A DNA stretch of 64,000 bases from Nonlabens spongiae (GCF_002117125.1 NZ_CP019344.1:744001-808000), one strand, 5' to 3'. Positions 51,517 through 61,013 are shown, counted from the stretch's first letter. Numbers and translations: made by a program. Notes: generated by a model not told the origin, from the letters alone.

Positions 51517-52371
51517 TTAGGCAAATAATAACAAATTGATAAACCACAAAATAGGAATTCCCTCCACCCAAAAGCTGGCATAATAATCAGATCGCTCGCG
51601 GCTGCTGAACCAGATCATGACAGCAGTCAAAAGAAAGAAAACCATGTTGAGAATTGATCCAATTTCGAAATATTGGAATAATAGGATTTCTATAATCAAA
51701 GTGATCACGCAAAGAAAAACGCCAAGCAATTTTGATTTTCCAACACCTATCAGTTGGGGAAGAGTCTGCAGATCTTCCTCATCATATTTCAGATCCCTTA
51801 TTTCAAAGGGAATGCAGAGAGCAAAAACATAGATTAGTACTTGAACGCCTCTAAGAATCAGAATTGCGTATGCATTCCTGCTTTCAACTATCACATGCCA
51901 TCCAGAAATATGCTGTGCTACCAAAAGCTCAAAAATCCATGGCAGGACAACAATTAAAAGAACCCAAATCACAGAAACCGAGATCAGCTTCACCACGGGA
52001 AAGTGCCTTAAACTTTTACCCTTACATATAGGAAACGTATATGAAAAACCGATCAAAGCTATCAAACCTAGTAACACGATCAATTCAGTATTAAGAACTG
52101 GTATGATTAGAATGGCGCTCAACAAGCAACATACTATGGTTACTATTGTTGTTAGAATTTTGAATGGAAATGTCTTTCGAGCTAGCCAAAGATGAGCATA
52201 CTTGGTAACGTTATACCCTACGAGTGTCAGGCAAAATAATATTAAGGGAACACCATAATCTAGGTTGCCTGTAACATTGGAATTCATCAATACCGCCAGA
52301 CAAACAAGCGCTACGGCTACATGCATACTTGACCGAATGTAGAAATCAAGAATGTTCTTTAAAAATCGCAC
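51517..52371 (-). CDS. UbiA-superfamily-like membrane prenyltransferase, divergent
   Basis: The 284-residue protein has about eight membrane helices. The second Asp-rich loop of UbiA enzymes is recognisable (EIRDLKYDEEDLQTLPQLIG). The first NDxxDxxxD motif is replaced by GYNVTKYAHLW, with only the Asn retained. It may therefore be a degenerate or non-prenyltransferase member. A GTG start at 52371 is used; a Met at 52326 is the alternative. It is first gene of the PKS operon, 50 bp from the methyltransferase, and probably acts on the same lipid product. Confidence 0.72.
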   Translation of the reverse strand: MRFLKNILDFYIRSSMHVAVALVCLAVLMNSNVTGNLDYGVPLILFCLTLVGYNVTKYAHLWLARKTFPFKILTTIVTIVCCLLSAILIIPVLNTELIVLLGLIALIGFSYTFPICKGKSLRHFPVVKLISVSVIWVLLIVVLPWIFELLVAQHISGWHVIVESRNAYAILILRGVQVLIYVFALCIPFEIRDLKYDEEDLQTLPQLIGVGKSKLLGVFLCVITLIIEILLFQYFEIGSILNMVFFLLTAVMIWFSSRERSDYYASFWVEGIPILWFINLLLFA

Positions 52372-52376
52372 GAATT

Positions 52377-52384
52377 CAAAGGTA
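52377..52384 (-). promoter_or_regulatory. Possible -7 box for the type III PKS operon
   Basis: TACCTTTG on the minus strand lies 5 bp before the GTG start, implying a leaderless message if used. No -33 is seen. Confidence 0.3.
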
Positions 52385-52448
52385 GTTCCCCATGGTTGAT
52401 AACTGCCCTAAAAAGGTTGAAAAATAACCCGCAAGCTCTAGCTAATGC

Positions 52449-52482
52449 TTGTTAGTTTTCCTAACCTAATCGACTACTTTTG
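52449..52482 (+). promoter_or_regulatory. gcvP promoter
   Basis: TTG (52449-52451) and TACTTTTG (52475-52482) are separated by 23 bp and match the Bacteroidota consensus. The start site is expected near 52489, 20 bp before the ATG. An IR GTTAG / CTAAC spans the spacer. No glycine riboswitch fold was recognised in this short leader. Confidence 0.6.
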
Positions 52483-52508
52483 CAACCTAAATTAGAGAGC
52501 ACGCTGTT

Positions 52509-55346
52509 ATGAATACTGATCGTTTTGCCCTGAGACACATAGGCCCTAGAAAGGCAGATCTCCCTGAAATGCTTGAAACCATTGGCGTTTCGTCCATCGA
52601 CGAGCTGGTTTATGAAACCGTTCCGGATAATATTAGACTCAAGAAGGATTTGGATCTAGATCCAGCCATGAGTGAGTATGATTTCCTGAAACACATCAAG
52701 GAGCTAGGCGACAAGAATCAGCAATTCCGTACTTATATAGGTCTTGGTTATAACGCAGCTATCACACCGGCGGTTATACAGCGTAATATTCTCGAGAATC
52801 CTGGTTGGTACACGGCCTACACGCCTTATCAAGCTGAGATTGCCCAAGGCCGTCTTGAGGCACTTCTGAACTATCAGACTATGGTGGCAGATCTTACGGG
52901 TATGGAGCTCGCAAATGCTTCTCTTCTTGATGAGTCTACTGCAGCTGCTGAGGCGATGACCTTATTGTTTTCTGTAAGAGAGCGCGATCAAAAGAAAAAT
53001 GAGGTAGTCAAATTTTTTGTGGATCAGGACTGCTTGCCACAAACTAAGGAATTGCTCAAAACCCGTGCTATTCCGCTGGGGATTGATTTGGTTGAGGGCA
53101 ATCCGCAAGAAATGGATCTCGATGACAGCTATTATGCCGTTTTATTACAATATCCTGGTGCGAGTGGAAATGTGGTTGATTATACCGCTTTCGCGAAAGC
53201 GTGCCACAGCAAAAACATACGTATAGCCGTAGCAGCAGATATGCTATCATTAGTACTTCTCGAGGCTCCGGGCCACTGGGGAGCTGATGTAGTTGTTGGG
53301 ACTACACAACGATTTGGTATACCATTAGGTTATGGTGGACCACATGCTGCCTATTTTGCGACTCGTGAAGAATTCAAAAGACAGATTCCAGGACGTATTA
53401 TAGGGGTAACCCGCGATATGGATGGAAAACGAGCACTGCGCATGGCGTTGCAGACTCGCGAGCAACACATAAAGAGAGACAAAGCGACGTCAAATATTTG
53501 TACGGCCCAGGTACTTCTTGCGGTAATGGCCGGAATGTATGGTGTGTATCACGGGCCTCGTGGTCTCAAATACATCGCCAGCAAGTTGCACCGTCAGACC
53601 GCTACCCTAGCTGATGCTATTGAGAAACTAGGTATCTATCAGACAAATGAGAACTATTTTGACACGCTCTCATTTAAAACTGATGCAGCGGCGGTTCACA
53701 AAATTGCGGTTCAAAAAGAAATCAATTTTCATTATCCTGATACTGAAACCGTTCAGGTTTCTCTCAACGAGACAGTAAACCTAAAAGACCTTAATGATAT
53801 TGTAGAAGTCTTTGCAACGGCTTTGGGCAAACCTTTTGAGAAGATTGAAAAACTTATAGATAAGTCTTATCTAGGTACCGGTCGTCAAACCGATTTCATG
53901 ACTTATGAAGTCTTCAATTCCTATCACTCTGAAACGGAGTTGATGCGTTACATAAAAAAATTGGAGCGCAAGGATCTTGCTTTGAATCAATCCATGATTT
54001 CTCTTGGCTCGTGTACCATGAAACTCAACGCTGCGGCTGAAATGCTGCCGCTGAGCAATCCGCAATGGGGAAATATTCACCCATTTGCTCCGGTTGAACA
54101 AGCTGCTGGTTACCAAGAAATGTTGAGAAAGCTAGAGCTACAGCTTAATGAAATTACTGGTTTTGCTGGAACGTCCTTACAGCCCAATTCTGGTGCTCAA
54201 GGAGAATTTGCCGGCCTTATGGCGATCAGAGCCTACCACATTTCACGTGGTGATGAACACAGAAACATCTGTTTGATTCCGTCGAGTGCGCATGGGACTA
54301 ATCCTGCAAGTGCGGTGATGGCTGGTATGAAAGTCGTTGTAACAAAAGCATTGGAAAACGGAAACATAGATGTGGAAGATCTGCGTCAAAAAGCCGAAAA
54401 ACACAAGGATAACCTTGCTGCCCTTATGGTAACCTATCCATCTACGCACGGAGTTTATGAGAGTGAGATCGTTGAGATTACTTCGATCATTCACGACAAC
54501 GGTGGGCAAGTCTATATGGACGGTGCTAATATGAACGCTCAGGTAGGCTTAACGAATCCAGGTAACATAGGCGCTGATGTTTGTCACTTGAATCTGCATA
54601 AGACTTTTGCCATTCCACATGGTGGTGGTGGTCCTGGAGTAGGTCCTATTTGCGTAGCTGAACAATTGGTTCCTTTCCTACCAACAAACCCAGTGATCAA
54701 AACAGGTGGTGAGCAAGCGATTACTCCTATAAGTGCAGCTCCTTGGGGAAGTGCCTTGGTGTGTATTATTTCTTACGGCTACATCTGCATGCTGGGAGCA
54801 AAAGGCTTGAAGCGATCTACAGAGTATGCGATTGTAAATGCAAACTATATCAAACAAAGATTAGACGGTAGTTTTGACTGCCTGTATACTGGAGAGAAAG
54901 GTCGCGCGGCTCACGAGATGATCATCGATTGTAGACCTTTTAAAGCTAAGGGAATCGAAGTTACCGACATCGCCAAGCGATTGATGGATTATGGCTTCCA
55001 CGCTCCTACAGTAAGTTTTCCAGTTACTGGAACCATGATGATCGAGCCTACAGAATCTGAAAGCAAAGAAGAAATGGACCGTTTTTGTGATGCTATGATC
55101 TCCATTAGAAAAGAAATCGAGGCAGCGGATAAAGACGAGCCTAACAATGTTTTGAAAAACAGTCCACATACGTTACAAATGATTACTGCAGATGAGTGGA
55201 ATTTCCCTTATTCTAGATCTCAAGCGGCGTATCCACTAGACTATGTTCAAGAGAATAAATTCTGGCCTACCGTACGACGCGCTGATGATGCCTTCGGTGA
55301 TCGTAATTTGATGTGTACTTGTGCGCCTATGGAGGAATATCTATAG
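52509..55346 (+). CDS. gcvP: Glycine dehydrogenase (decarboxylating), P protein
   Basis: The 945-residue single-chain P protein has both homologous halves. The pyridoxal phosphate lysine is K698 in HLNLHKTFAIPHGGGGPG. It decarboxylates glycine and passes the aminomethyl group to lipoylated GcvH. Length is typical for the fused form. gcvH and gcvT are not in the window. Palindrome copy 13 encodes AFAKA at about 227-231, on a helix surface. A terminator-like hairpin follows. Confidence 0.97.
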   Translation: MNTDRFALRHIGPRKADLPEMLETIGVSSIDELVYETVPDNIRLKKDLDLDPAMSEYDFLKHIKELGDKNQQFRTYIGLGYNAAITPAVIQRNILENPGWYTAYTPYQAEIAQGRLEALLNYQTMVADLTGMELANASLLDESTAAAEAMTLLFSVRERDQKKNEVVKFFVDQDCLPQTKELLKTRAIPLGIDLVEGNPQEMDLDDSYYAVLLQYPGASGNVVDYTAFAKACHSKNIRIAVAADMLSLVLLEAPGHWGADVVVGTTQRFGIPLGYGGPHAAYFATREEFKRQIPGRIIGVTRDMDGKRALRMALQTREQHIKRDKATSNICTAQVLLAVMAGMYGVYHGPRGLKYIASKLHRQTATLADAIEKLGIYQTNENYFDTLSFKTDAAAVHKIAVQKEINFHYPDTETVQVSLNETVNLKDLNDIVEVFATALGKPFEKIEKLIDKSYLGTGRQTDFMTYEVFNSYHSETELMRYIKKLERKDLALNQSMISLGSCTMKLNAAAEMLPLSNPQWGNIHPFAPVEQAAGYQEMLRKLELQLNEITGFAGTSLQPNSGAQGEFAGLMAIRAYHISRGDEHRNICLIPSSAHGTNPASAVMAGMKVVVTKALENGNIDVEDLRQKAEKHKDNLAALMVTYPSTHGVYESEIVEITSIIHDNGGQVYMDGANMNAQVGLTNPGNIGADVCHLNLHKTFAIPHGGGGPGVGPICVAEQLVPFLPTNPVIKTGGEQAITPISAAPWGSALVCIISYGYICMLGAKGLKRSTEYAIVNANYIKQRLDGSFDCLYTGEKGRAAHEMIIDCRPFKAKGIEVTDIAKRLMDYGFHAPTVSFPVTGTMMIEPTESESKEEMDRFCDAMISIRKEIEAADKDEPNNVLKNSPHTLQMITADEWNFPYSRSQAAYPLDYVQENKFWPTVRRADDAFGDRNLMCTCAPMEEYL
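53186..53201. repeat. CGCTTTCGCGAAAGCG palindrome, copy 13
   Basis: Perfect copy inside gcvP, read as AFAKA. Confidence 0.95.
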
Positions 55347-55375
55347 AAATTTCCTACGTTACATAACATATTACG

Positions 55376-55418
55376 AGCTCAAGAATTTATCTTAATACAG
55401 GTGATTCTTGAGCTTTTT
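55376..55418 (+). terminator. gcvP terminator hairpin
   Basis: AGCTCAAGAAT (55376-55386) pairs with ATTCTTGAGCT (55404-55414) around a 17-nt loop, followed by TTTT. The rest of the 55347-55669 gap shows only low-complexity AT-rich sequence and no recognisable gene. Confidence 0.65.
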
Positions 55419-55669
55419 ATTTACCAAAGAATTTTAAGGACCTTAGATCAACTTCTGCGTTATTCTCAATGTAATAGTGAAATAATTATACTTCTTATAA
55501 CTCCCAATGATTGGCTTTATCTAATTATAAAATACAATCAACTGATAAACAATATTTTAAAATCACCTGTTTACAAATCTAGTTTTTTCGTTTAGAAAAA
55601 ATTAAGCATTTATCGATGGTGCTTTCCTAGAAATTTCAAATTTGTCTCAAAACCTCTCAAAGACTCAAG

Positions 55670-56950
55670 ATGAAACAGAAATGGAATTTTGTATTGTTGA
55701 TTGTCGTTGTACTACTCATTTTATTTTTCAGCGGTAGTTATGATTTAGGAGAAGCTCCCGATAGTATTGATACAGGAGATACTGCATGGATGCTGGTGGC
55801 TAGCGCCTTTGTACTTTTAATGACACCTGGTCTTGCCTTTTTCTATGGGGGAATGGTTAACCGTAAAAACATCATTTCTACAATGCTACAAAGTTTTGTC
55901 GCACTGGGAATTGTAAGCGTGCTGTGGGTGTTTGTTGGTTTTAGCTTGGCCTTTGGCGATAGTCTGGGAGGGATAATCGGTGATCCTCGTACCTATTTTA
56001 ACTTTAATGGTGTGTCGCTGTCTCCACATCCAGATTTCGGTGCTACCATTCCTTTTTTATTATTTGCTTTTTTTCAACTGAAGTTTGCCATAATCACGCC
56101 TGCATTAATTACTGGTAGTTTTGCGGGAAGAATACGCTTTAGAGCGTACATTGTTTTTATCGTTCTTTTTATTCTGCTGATCTATGCTCCCCTTGCCCAT
56201 ATGACTTGGCATCCTGATGGATTGTTGAGAAATTGGGGCGTGCTTGATTTTGCCGGTGGAACCGTCGTACATATGTCAGCAGGGTTTGCAGCTCTTGCTG
56301 GTGCGGTATTTTTAGGAAAACGCAAACGAGTTACTCATGAAACCTCAAATATTCCTTATATTATTTTAGGTACAGCGTTGTTGTGGTTTGGGTGGTTTGG
56401 TTTCAATGCTGGTTCTGCGCTTGGAGTGAACACTGACACGATTATTGCATTTGCAAATACCAATCTAGCGAGTGCCACCGCTATGATCACCTGGATCTTT
56501 TACGATCGCTTTGCGGGTAGAAAAATGAGTGCCCTGGGTGCGTGCATTGGCGCTATAGTAGGATTGGTTGCGATTACTCCCGCCGCTGGTTTTGTGACCT
56601 TGGGTCAGAGTATTTTTATAGGTGCCATTGCAGCGCTCATAAGCAACTGGGCGATTCAGATCAAGAACAAATCTGAGCTGGATGATACGCTGGATGTCTT
56701 TCCCTCACACGGTGTAGGCGGTGTCGTAGGTATGATCTTGACAGCTGTTTTTGCTGAAGAAGTAGGTCTCATTCACGGTGAAACCGAAACATTCATGTGG
56801 CATTTGATCGCATTAGTCCTTGTGGCGCTATTCACCTTTGGGGGTAGTTTGATCTTGTATTGGATCGTCAATAAAATCATTTCCATGCGCGTACGCGAGG
56901 ATCAAGAGGAGCGCGGTCTGGATGCTTCACAACATGGTGAGGTGTATTAA
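55670..56950 (+). CDS. amt: Ammonium transporter (Amt family)
   Basis: The 426-residue protein has eleven membrane helices plus an N-terminal signal or helix. Family text is clear: GDTAWMLVASAFVLLMTPGLAFFYGGMV at the start, DFAGGTVVHMSAGFAALAGA and LGTALLWFGWFGFNAGSAL in the core, and SHGVGGVVGMILTAVFA with the twin-His region. It conducts ammonia across the inner membrane. No PII gene (glnB/glnK) is adjacent, which is less usual. The promoter is not clear. Confidence 0.95.
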   Translation: MKQKWNFVLLIVVVLLILFFSGSYDLGEAPDSIDTGDTAWMLVASAFVLLMTPGLAFFYGGMVNRKNIISTMLQSFVALGIVSVLWVFVGFSLAFGDSLGGIIGDPRTYFNFNGVSLSPHPDFGATIPFLLFAFFQLKFAIITPALITGSFAGRIRFRAYIVFIVLFILLIYAPLAHMTWHPDGLLRNWGVLDFAGGTVVHMSAGFAALAGAVFLGKRKRVTHETSNIPYIILGTALLWFGWFGFNAGSALGVNTDTIIAFANTNLASATAMITWIFYDRFAGRKMSALGACIGAIVGLVAITPAAGFVTLGQSIFIGAIAALISNWAIQIKNKSELDDTLDVFPSHGVGGVVGMILTAVFAEEVGLIHGETETFMWHLIALVLVALFTFGGSLILYWIVNKIISMRVREDQEERGLDASQHGEVY

Positions 56951-57021
56951 TCTTTAATAACTGGACAGCTTTTTAGTAGAAAGAGGCAAATAATCACTAG
57001 CAGGCTGGCTTATTAGAATTA

Positions 57022-57037
57022 CGCTTTCGCGAAAGCG
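57022..57037. repeat. CGCTTTCGCGAAAGCG palindrome, copy 14
   Basis: Perfect intergenic copy between amt and ppk1, in the 56951-57128 gap. Confidence 0.95.
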
Positions 57038-57128
57038 AGAGGAAAAACCACATTTTCTTTACAATTTTGTCTGTAAACTTAACCCTACTTTCACAAGTTG
57101 CTGCGGGTAGCCTCTTATTTTTACTTGC

Positions 57129-59180
57129 GTGAAAGATGAATTCCCATACCGCCATCGCGATATTAACTGGTTAAGCTTTAATGATCGCGTTCTTCAAGAG
57201 GCCGCTGATAGATCTAATCCTTTATATGAGAGGCTCAAATTCATAGCTATTTTTTCCAGCAATTTAGACGAGCATTTTAGGGTGCGGGTTTCTCAATTGC
57301 GACAGCTTAAAAAGGTCAAGAAAAGCATTCGTAAAAAACTGGCTTTACGACCCAACAAGATCGTGAAAAAGATCCTCAGTAAAGTGCATAGCCAGCAAGA
57401 ATATTTAGGAGATTTGTTTTTTGGAGAAATAGTGCCTGAGTTAGAATCTCATGGCATCAAACTTCTCGAATTTGATGAGGTATCAAAAAAATACAAAGCC
57501 GAGGCTACCGAATATTACGAGAAATACTTAAAGGACCTTGTCACTCCAAAATCTGTAGAGGCCTCAAAATCGAGTGATATACTATTAGAAAATCAGCAGC
57601 TGTATTTTATTGTGACCTTTGATCATGAGGACAAGTACGGTGTGGTAAATATTCCCTCTGATCAACATGATAGATTCATCACTTTAAAACAAGAAGATGG
57701 TAAACATATCATTGCATTTTTAGATGATATTATCAAACTCAATATAGATAAGATATTTCCCGATGAAACCGTTACGGATAGTTATTCCGTAAAACTTTCC
57801 AGAGATGCAGAATTATATCTGGATCAGGAGCTGGGTGAAGATCTCGCAGAGCAGATCTACAATTCCCTGTCTCAACGTGACGTGGGACAAGCCACACGAT
57901 TTTTGTATGACGAGGCGATGCCTAAATCAGTCAGAAAAAACATAAGAAAAAGTCTTGGCCTCGGTAAAATAGATATGGTTGCTGGTGGAACGTATCACAA
58001 TTTCAATGATCTTTTTTCATTTCCAGATCCTACAGATAATCCAGAATTACACGACTCAGGTTTTGAGCCTATCAAACATAAGCATCTAGAAAATTCAGAT
58101 AAAGATTATTTTGAGATCATCTCAGAAAAAGATCAGATCGTGCACTTTCCCTATATGTCGTTTGACTATGTGCAACGCATGATTGATCAGGCAGCGGTAG
58201 ATGAACACGTTCGTGAAATCAAAATATCGCTTTATCGAGTTGCCAGTGAGAGTGCGCTGACCTCTGCACTCCTCAAAGCCATTGATAATGGTAAAAAGGT
58301 AACTGTATTCGTAGAAGCAAAGGCCAGATTTGACGAAGAGAACAACATCGAGTGGGGTCGCAAGTTTGAGGCAAAAGGCGCACGGGTAATTTACAGTTAT
58401 CCTAAAATAAAGGTTCACAGCAAGGTCATGCTCATCACCCGTGAAGAGAATGAAAAAATTAAGCGATATGCCTACATAGGTACGGGTAACTTTAACGCGC
58501 AGACCTCAAAAATTTATTGTGATCACGGGCTTTTTACCGCAGAAAAGAAAATAACAAAAGACCTCTCGAGAGTATTTGACGTGCTCCAAGGGGATTTGAT
58601 CATACCACGAGCCAAAAAGCTTTTGATAAGCCCCTTCTCTACCCGTCGCACTTTTGAGCATATGATTAGGAATGAGATGGATCTTGTGCGCGATGGTAAG
58701 GTGGGAAAAGTCACCGCAAAAATGAATCAGCTGGAGGATCCAGATATGGTTAACTTGCTGTACAGAGCGAGTCAAGCAGGTGTTCAGATCCGGCTCATAG
58801 TTAGAGGATTTTCCTGTTTAGTGCCGCAAGTTGAGGGACTGAGCGAGAATATAGAAATTACATCCATTGTAGATACGTATCTTGAGCACGGCAGACTTTA
58901 CATATTCAATAACGATGGCGATCCTAAAATGTTTATGGGTAGCGCAGACTGGATGAGCCGTAACCTGGACCGTAGAATTGAGGTGCTGGCTCCTATTGAA
59001 GATCCAGAAGTTTTTCAAGAACTCGAAGATATTTTAGCCATTCAGTTAAAGGACAATGTAAAAGCCCGTATCCACACGCCCGAAGAAGATAATCCTTTCG
59101 TGGAGCCGGAAAATGGAGCTGCAAAAATTCGCTCGCAGCGTGCCATTTACGATTATCTTAAAAACAAGCACACAAATTAA
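57129..59180 (+). CDS. ppk1: Polyphosphate kinase 1
   Basis: The 683-residue protein uses a GTG start; no in-frame ATG occurs nearby. N-terminal DINWLSFNDRVLQEA and SNLDEHFRVRV are typical. The phosphorylated histidine is H430 in KVHSKVML, with the second conserved His region at GTGNFNAQTSKIYCDHGLF. The enzyme polymerises phosphate from ATP. An SBP-like gene follows 21 bp later, likely co-transcribed. Confidence 0.96.
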   Translation: MKDEFPYRHRDINWLSFNDRVLQEAADRSNPLYERLKFIAIFSSNLDEHFRVRVSQLRQLKKVKKSIRKKLALRPNKIVKKILSKVHSQQEYLGDLFFGEIVPELESHGIKLLEFDEVSKKYKAEATEYYEKYLKDLVTPKSVEASKSSDILLENQQLYFIVTFDHEDKYGVVNIPSDQHDRFITLKQEDGKHIIAFLDDIIKLNIDKIFPDETVTDSYSVKLSRDAELYLDQELGEDLAEQIYNSLSQRDVGQATRFLYDEAMPKSVRKNIRKSLGLGKIDMVAGGTYHNFNDLFSFPDPTDNPELHDSGFEPIKHKHLENSDKDYFEIISEKDQIVHFPYMSFDYVQRMIDQAAVDEHVREIKISLYRVASESALTSALLKAIDNGKKVTVFVEAKARFDEENNIEWGRKFEAKGARVIYSYPKIKVHSKVMLITREENEKIKRYAYIGTGNFNAQTSKIYCDHGLFTAEKKITKDLSRVFDVLQGDLIIPRAKKLLISPFSTRRTFEHMIRNEMDLVRDGKVGKVTAKMNQLEDPDMVNLLYRASQAGVQIRLIVRGFSCLVPQVEGLSENIEITSIVDTYLEHGRLYIFNNDGDPKMFMGSADWMSRNLDRRIEVLAPIEDPEVFQELEDILAIQLKDNVKARIHTPEEDNPFVEPENGAAKIRSQRAIYDYLKNKHTN

Positions 59181-59189
59181 ATCCTATAG

Positions 59190-59197
59190 TACCTTTG
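59190..59197 (+). promoter_or_regulatory. TACCTTTG match upstream of the SBP-like gene
   Basis: It fits TAnnTTTG, but only 4 bp separate it from the ATG, so any message would be leaderless. It may be chance. Confidence 0.25.
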
Positions 59198-59201
59198 TTA
59201 T

Positions 59202-60080
59202 ATGCAAGAAAACGTGACTATACGCATAGGCGGTGTTCCTGAACATTTTAATCTTCCATGGCATCTGGCTCTTGAAGATGACGCTTTCGCGAAAGCGGGA
59301 ATAAATTTAGAGTGGCAAGACGTGCCAGAAGGAACCGGTCGCATGAGCAAGCTGCTGAGAGAGAATAAAATTGATGTGGCTTGCATTTTAACCGACGGAA
59401 TCGTCAAAGATATCATCGCAGGCAATCCATCGCGAATCTTACAAGTGTACGTCTCCAGTCCACTGTTGTGGGGTGTTCATGCGCCAGCAGCCATCGAGGC
59501 AGATGATACCAGGCAGTTAGAAGATGCTACGATCGCCATAAGTCGTTATGGTAGCGGCTCCCATCTTATGAGTTATCTACTCGCAAAGAAACACGGCTGG
59601 GATACTGATGAGATTGTATTCAAACCTGTAGATACTCTTGATGGCGCTGTAACAGCTCTCAGCAATAACGAGGCTCAGTTGTTTTTATGGGAACGCTATA
59701 TGACCCAGCCTATAGTTGATAAAGGGATTTTTAAGCGGCTGGAAACTATTGCGACACCTTGGCCCAGTTTTGTAATCGCAGCTACACAAGATTGTATCGC
59801 CGAGAAAGAAATGGCGCTTGCCAAAATGATGCAAGTCATCAATAATTACACTGTTGATTTTAAGGAAATTCCCAACATCGATGTTACCATCGCATCGCAT
59901 TACGACCTTCAAGTGGGTGACGTACAACAATGGCTTATGCGTACAGAGTTTAGCGACGGTCAGCTCTGGGAATCTACCGTAGATATCATTCTTGAGGAAT
60001 TTCAAAATACGGGTATCATAGATAAAAAAGTCAGAATGGAAGATTTGATTTATGATTTGCCTGCTCTTGACGATGAGTAA
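59202..60080 (+). CDS. SsuA/THI5-like substrate-binding protein without a signal peptide
   Basis: The 292-residue protein has the two-lobed binding fold: RIGGVPEHFNLPWHLALEDDAFAKAGINLEWQDVPEG, ACILTDGIVKDIIAG and AISRYGSGSHLMSYLLA. There is no signal peptide or lipobox at the N-terminus and no ABC permease nearby. It is probably a cytosolic solute-binding or enzyme-like protein of the NMT1/THI5 superfamily. The iterated palindrome encodes AFAKA. It lies between ppk1 and mscS. Confidence 0.82.
   Translation: MQENVTIRIGGVPEHFNLPWHLALEDDAFAKAGINLEWQDVPEGTGRMSKLLRENKIDVACILTDGIVKDIIAGNPSRILQVYVSSPLLWGVHAPAAIEADDTRQLEDATIAISRYGSGSHLMSYLLAKKHGWDTDEIVFKPVDTLDGAVTALSNNEAQLFLWERYMTQPIVDKGIFKRLETIATPWPSFVIAATQDCIAEKEMALAKMMQVINNYTVDFKEIPNIDVTIASHYDLQVGDVQQWLMRTEFSDGQLWESTVDIILEEFQNTGIIDKKVRMEDLIYDLPALDDE
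59282..59297. repeat. CGCTTTCGCGAAAGCG palindrome, copy 15
   Basis: Perfect copy in the SBP-like gene, read as AFAKA. Confidence 0.95.
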
Positions 60081-60140
60081 CTAGCACTTGGATTTTATCA
60101 AGTTTTAAACTTCCTCTAACAGAGTTCAAAGTCAGAATTT

Positions 60141-60148
60141 TAACTTTG
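60141..60148 (+). promoter_or_regulatory. Candidate -7 box for mscS
   Basis: TAACTTTG lies 14 bp before the ATG at 60163. No -33 TTG is seen. Confidence 0.42.
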
Positions 60149-60162
60149 CAAAAAACAAAAAT

Positions 60163-60990
60163 ATGTTAGAAAATCTCAATGCAGAGACCATCTTAAATGT
60201 AATACTGGAATATGGTGTTCCTATAATTAAGGCACTTCTGCTTTATATCATCGGAGGATGGCTCATTAAAAGAGCCGTTAAGATTATAGGTAAGTTGATG
60301 GAAAAGCGTGGTTATGAAATCACATTGCAAAAGTTCCTTATCAATATTATCACCTACGGTCTTTGGATCCTACTGCTAGTTGCATTAATCGGAACTCTGG
60401 GAATTGAGACCGCAGGTCTTGCTGCCGCCCTAGCTGCTGCTGGTCTAGCCATAGGTCTTGCGTTGCAGGGGTCTTTATCTAATTTTGCTGGTGGAGTCTT
60501 ATTACTTCTTTTCAAGCCTTTTAAAGTAGGCGATACCATCGAAGCTCAAGGCGTGACCGGAACAGTAAAGGAGATCGATATACTTCAAACTAAAATTCTA
60601 TTGTTTTCGCGCAAGCTAGCCATCGTGCCTAACGGACCTTTACTCAATGGGAACATCATCAATTTCAATACTGAAGGTATTTTAAGATGTGAGACAACAA
60701 TTGGTGTGAGCTACGATGCTGATATACCAAAAACTCTAGAGCGATTACGCAAGCTTTGTACAGATCACCCCCTAGTTCTTGAAGATCCAGCTCCTGTTGT
60801 TCAGGTAGTTGAAAATGCAGATAGTTCTATCAATATTATCGTGCGGCCATATACGCTTACTGCAGATGTCTGGACGGTCAACTTCTATCTACAAGAAAAC
60901 TTCGTTTCTGCTCTTGCAGAGATAGGTGTGGAAGTACCATTCCCACAGCGCGTTATTCACCAAGCGGTGAAGCCAGTAGAGGAAAAATAG
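60163..60990 (+). CDS. mscS: Small-conductance mechanosensitive channel MscS
   Basis: The 275-residue channel has an N-terminal helix pair and the pore helix GLAAALAAAGLAIGLALQGSLSNFAGGVLLLLFKPFKVGDTIE, with the Gly/Ala packing pattern of MscS TM3. The beta domain (TGTVKEIDILQTKI, VPNGPLLNGNI) and C-terminal vestibule follow. It relieves turgor on osmotic downshock, complementing MscL at 17.2 kb. A strong terminator follows. Confidence 0.94.
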   Translation: MLENLNAETILNVILEYGVPIIKALLLYIIGGWLIKRAVKIIGKLMEKRGYEITLQKFLINIITYGLWILLLVALIGTLGIETAGLAAALAAAGLAIGLALQGSLSNFAGGVLLLLFKPFKVGDTIEAQGVTGTVKEIDILQTKILLFSRKLAIVPNGPLLNGNIINFNTEGILRCETTIGVSYDADIPKTLERLRKLCTDHPLVLEDPAPVVQVVENADSSINIIVRPYTLTADVWTVNFYLQENFVSALAEIGVEVPFPQRVIHQAVKPVEEK

Positions 60991-61013
60991 AATCAATAGG
61001 TTATAAAAGAATG

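Noticed and set aside
55401..55595. 64-codon frame after gcvP
   Set aside because: It begins within the terminator hairpin and is composed of AT-rich low-complexity codons.
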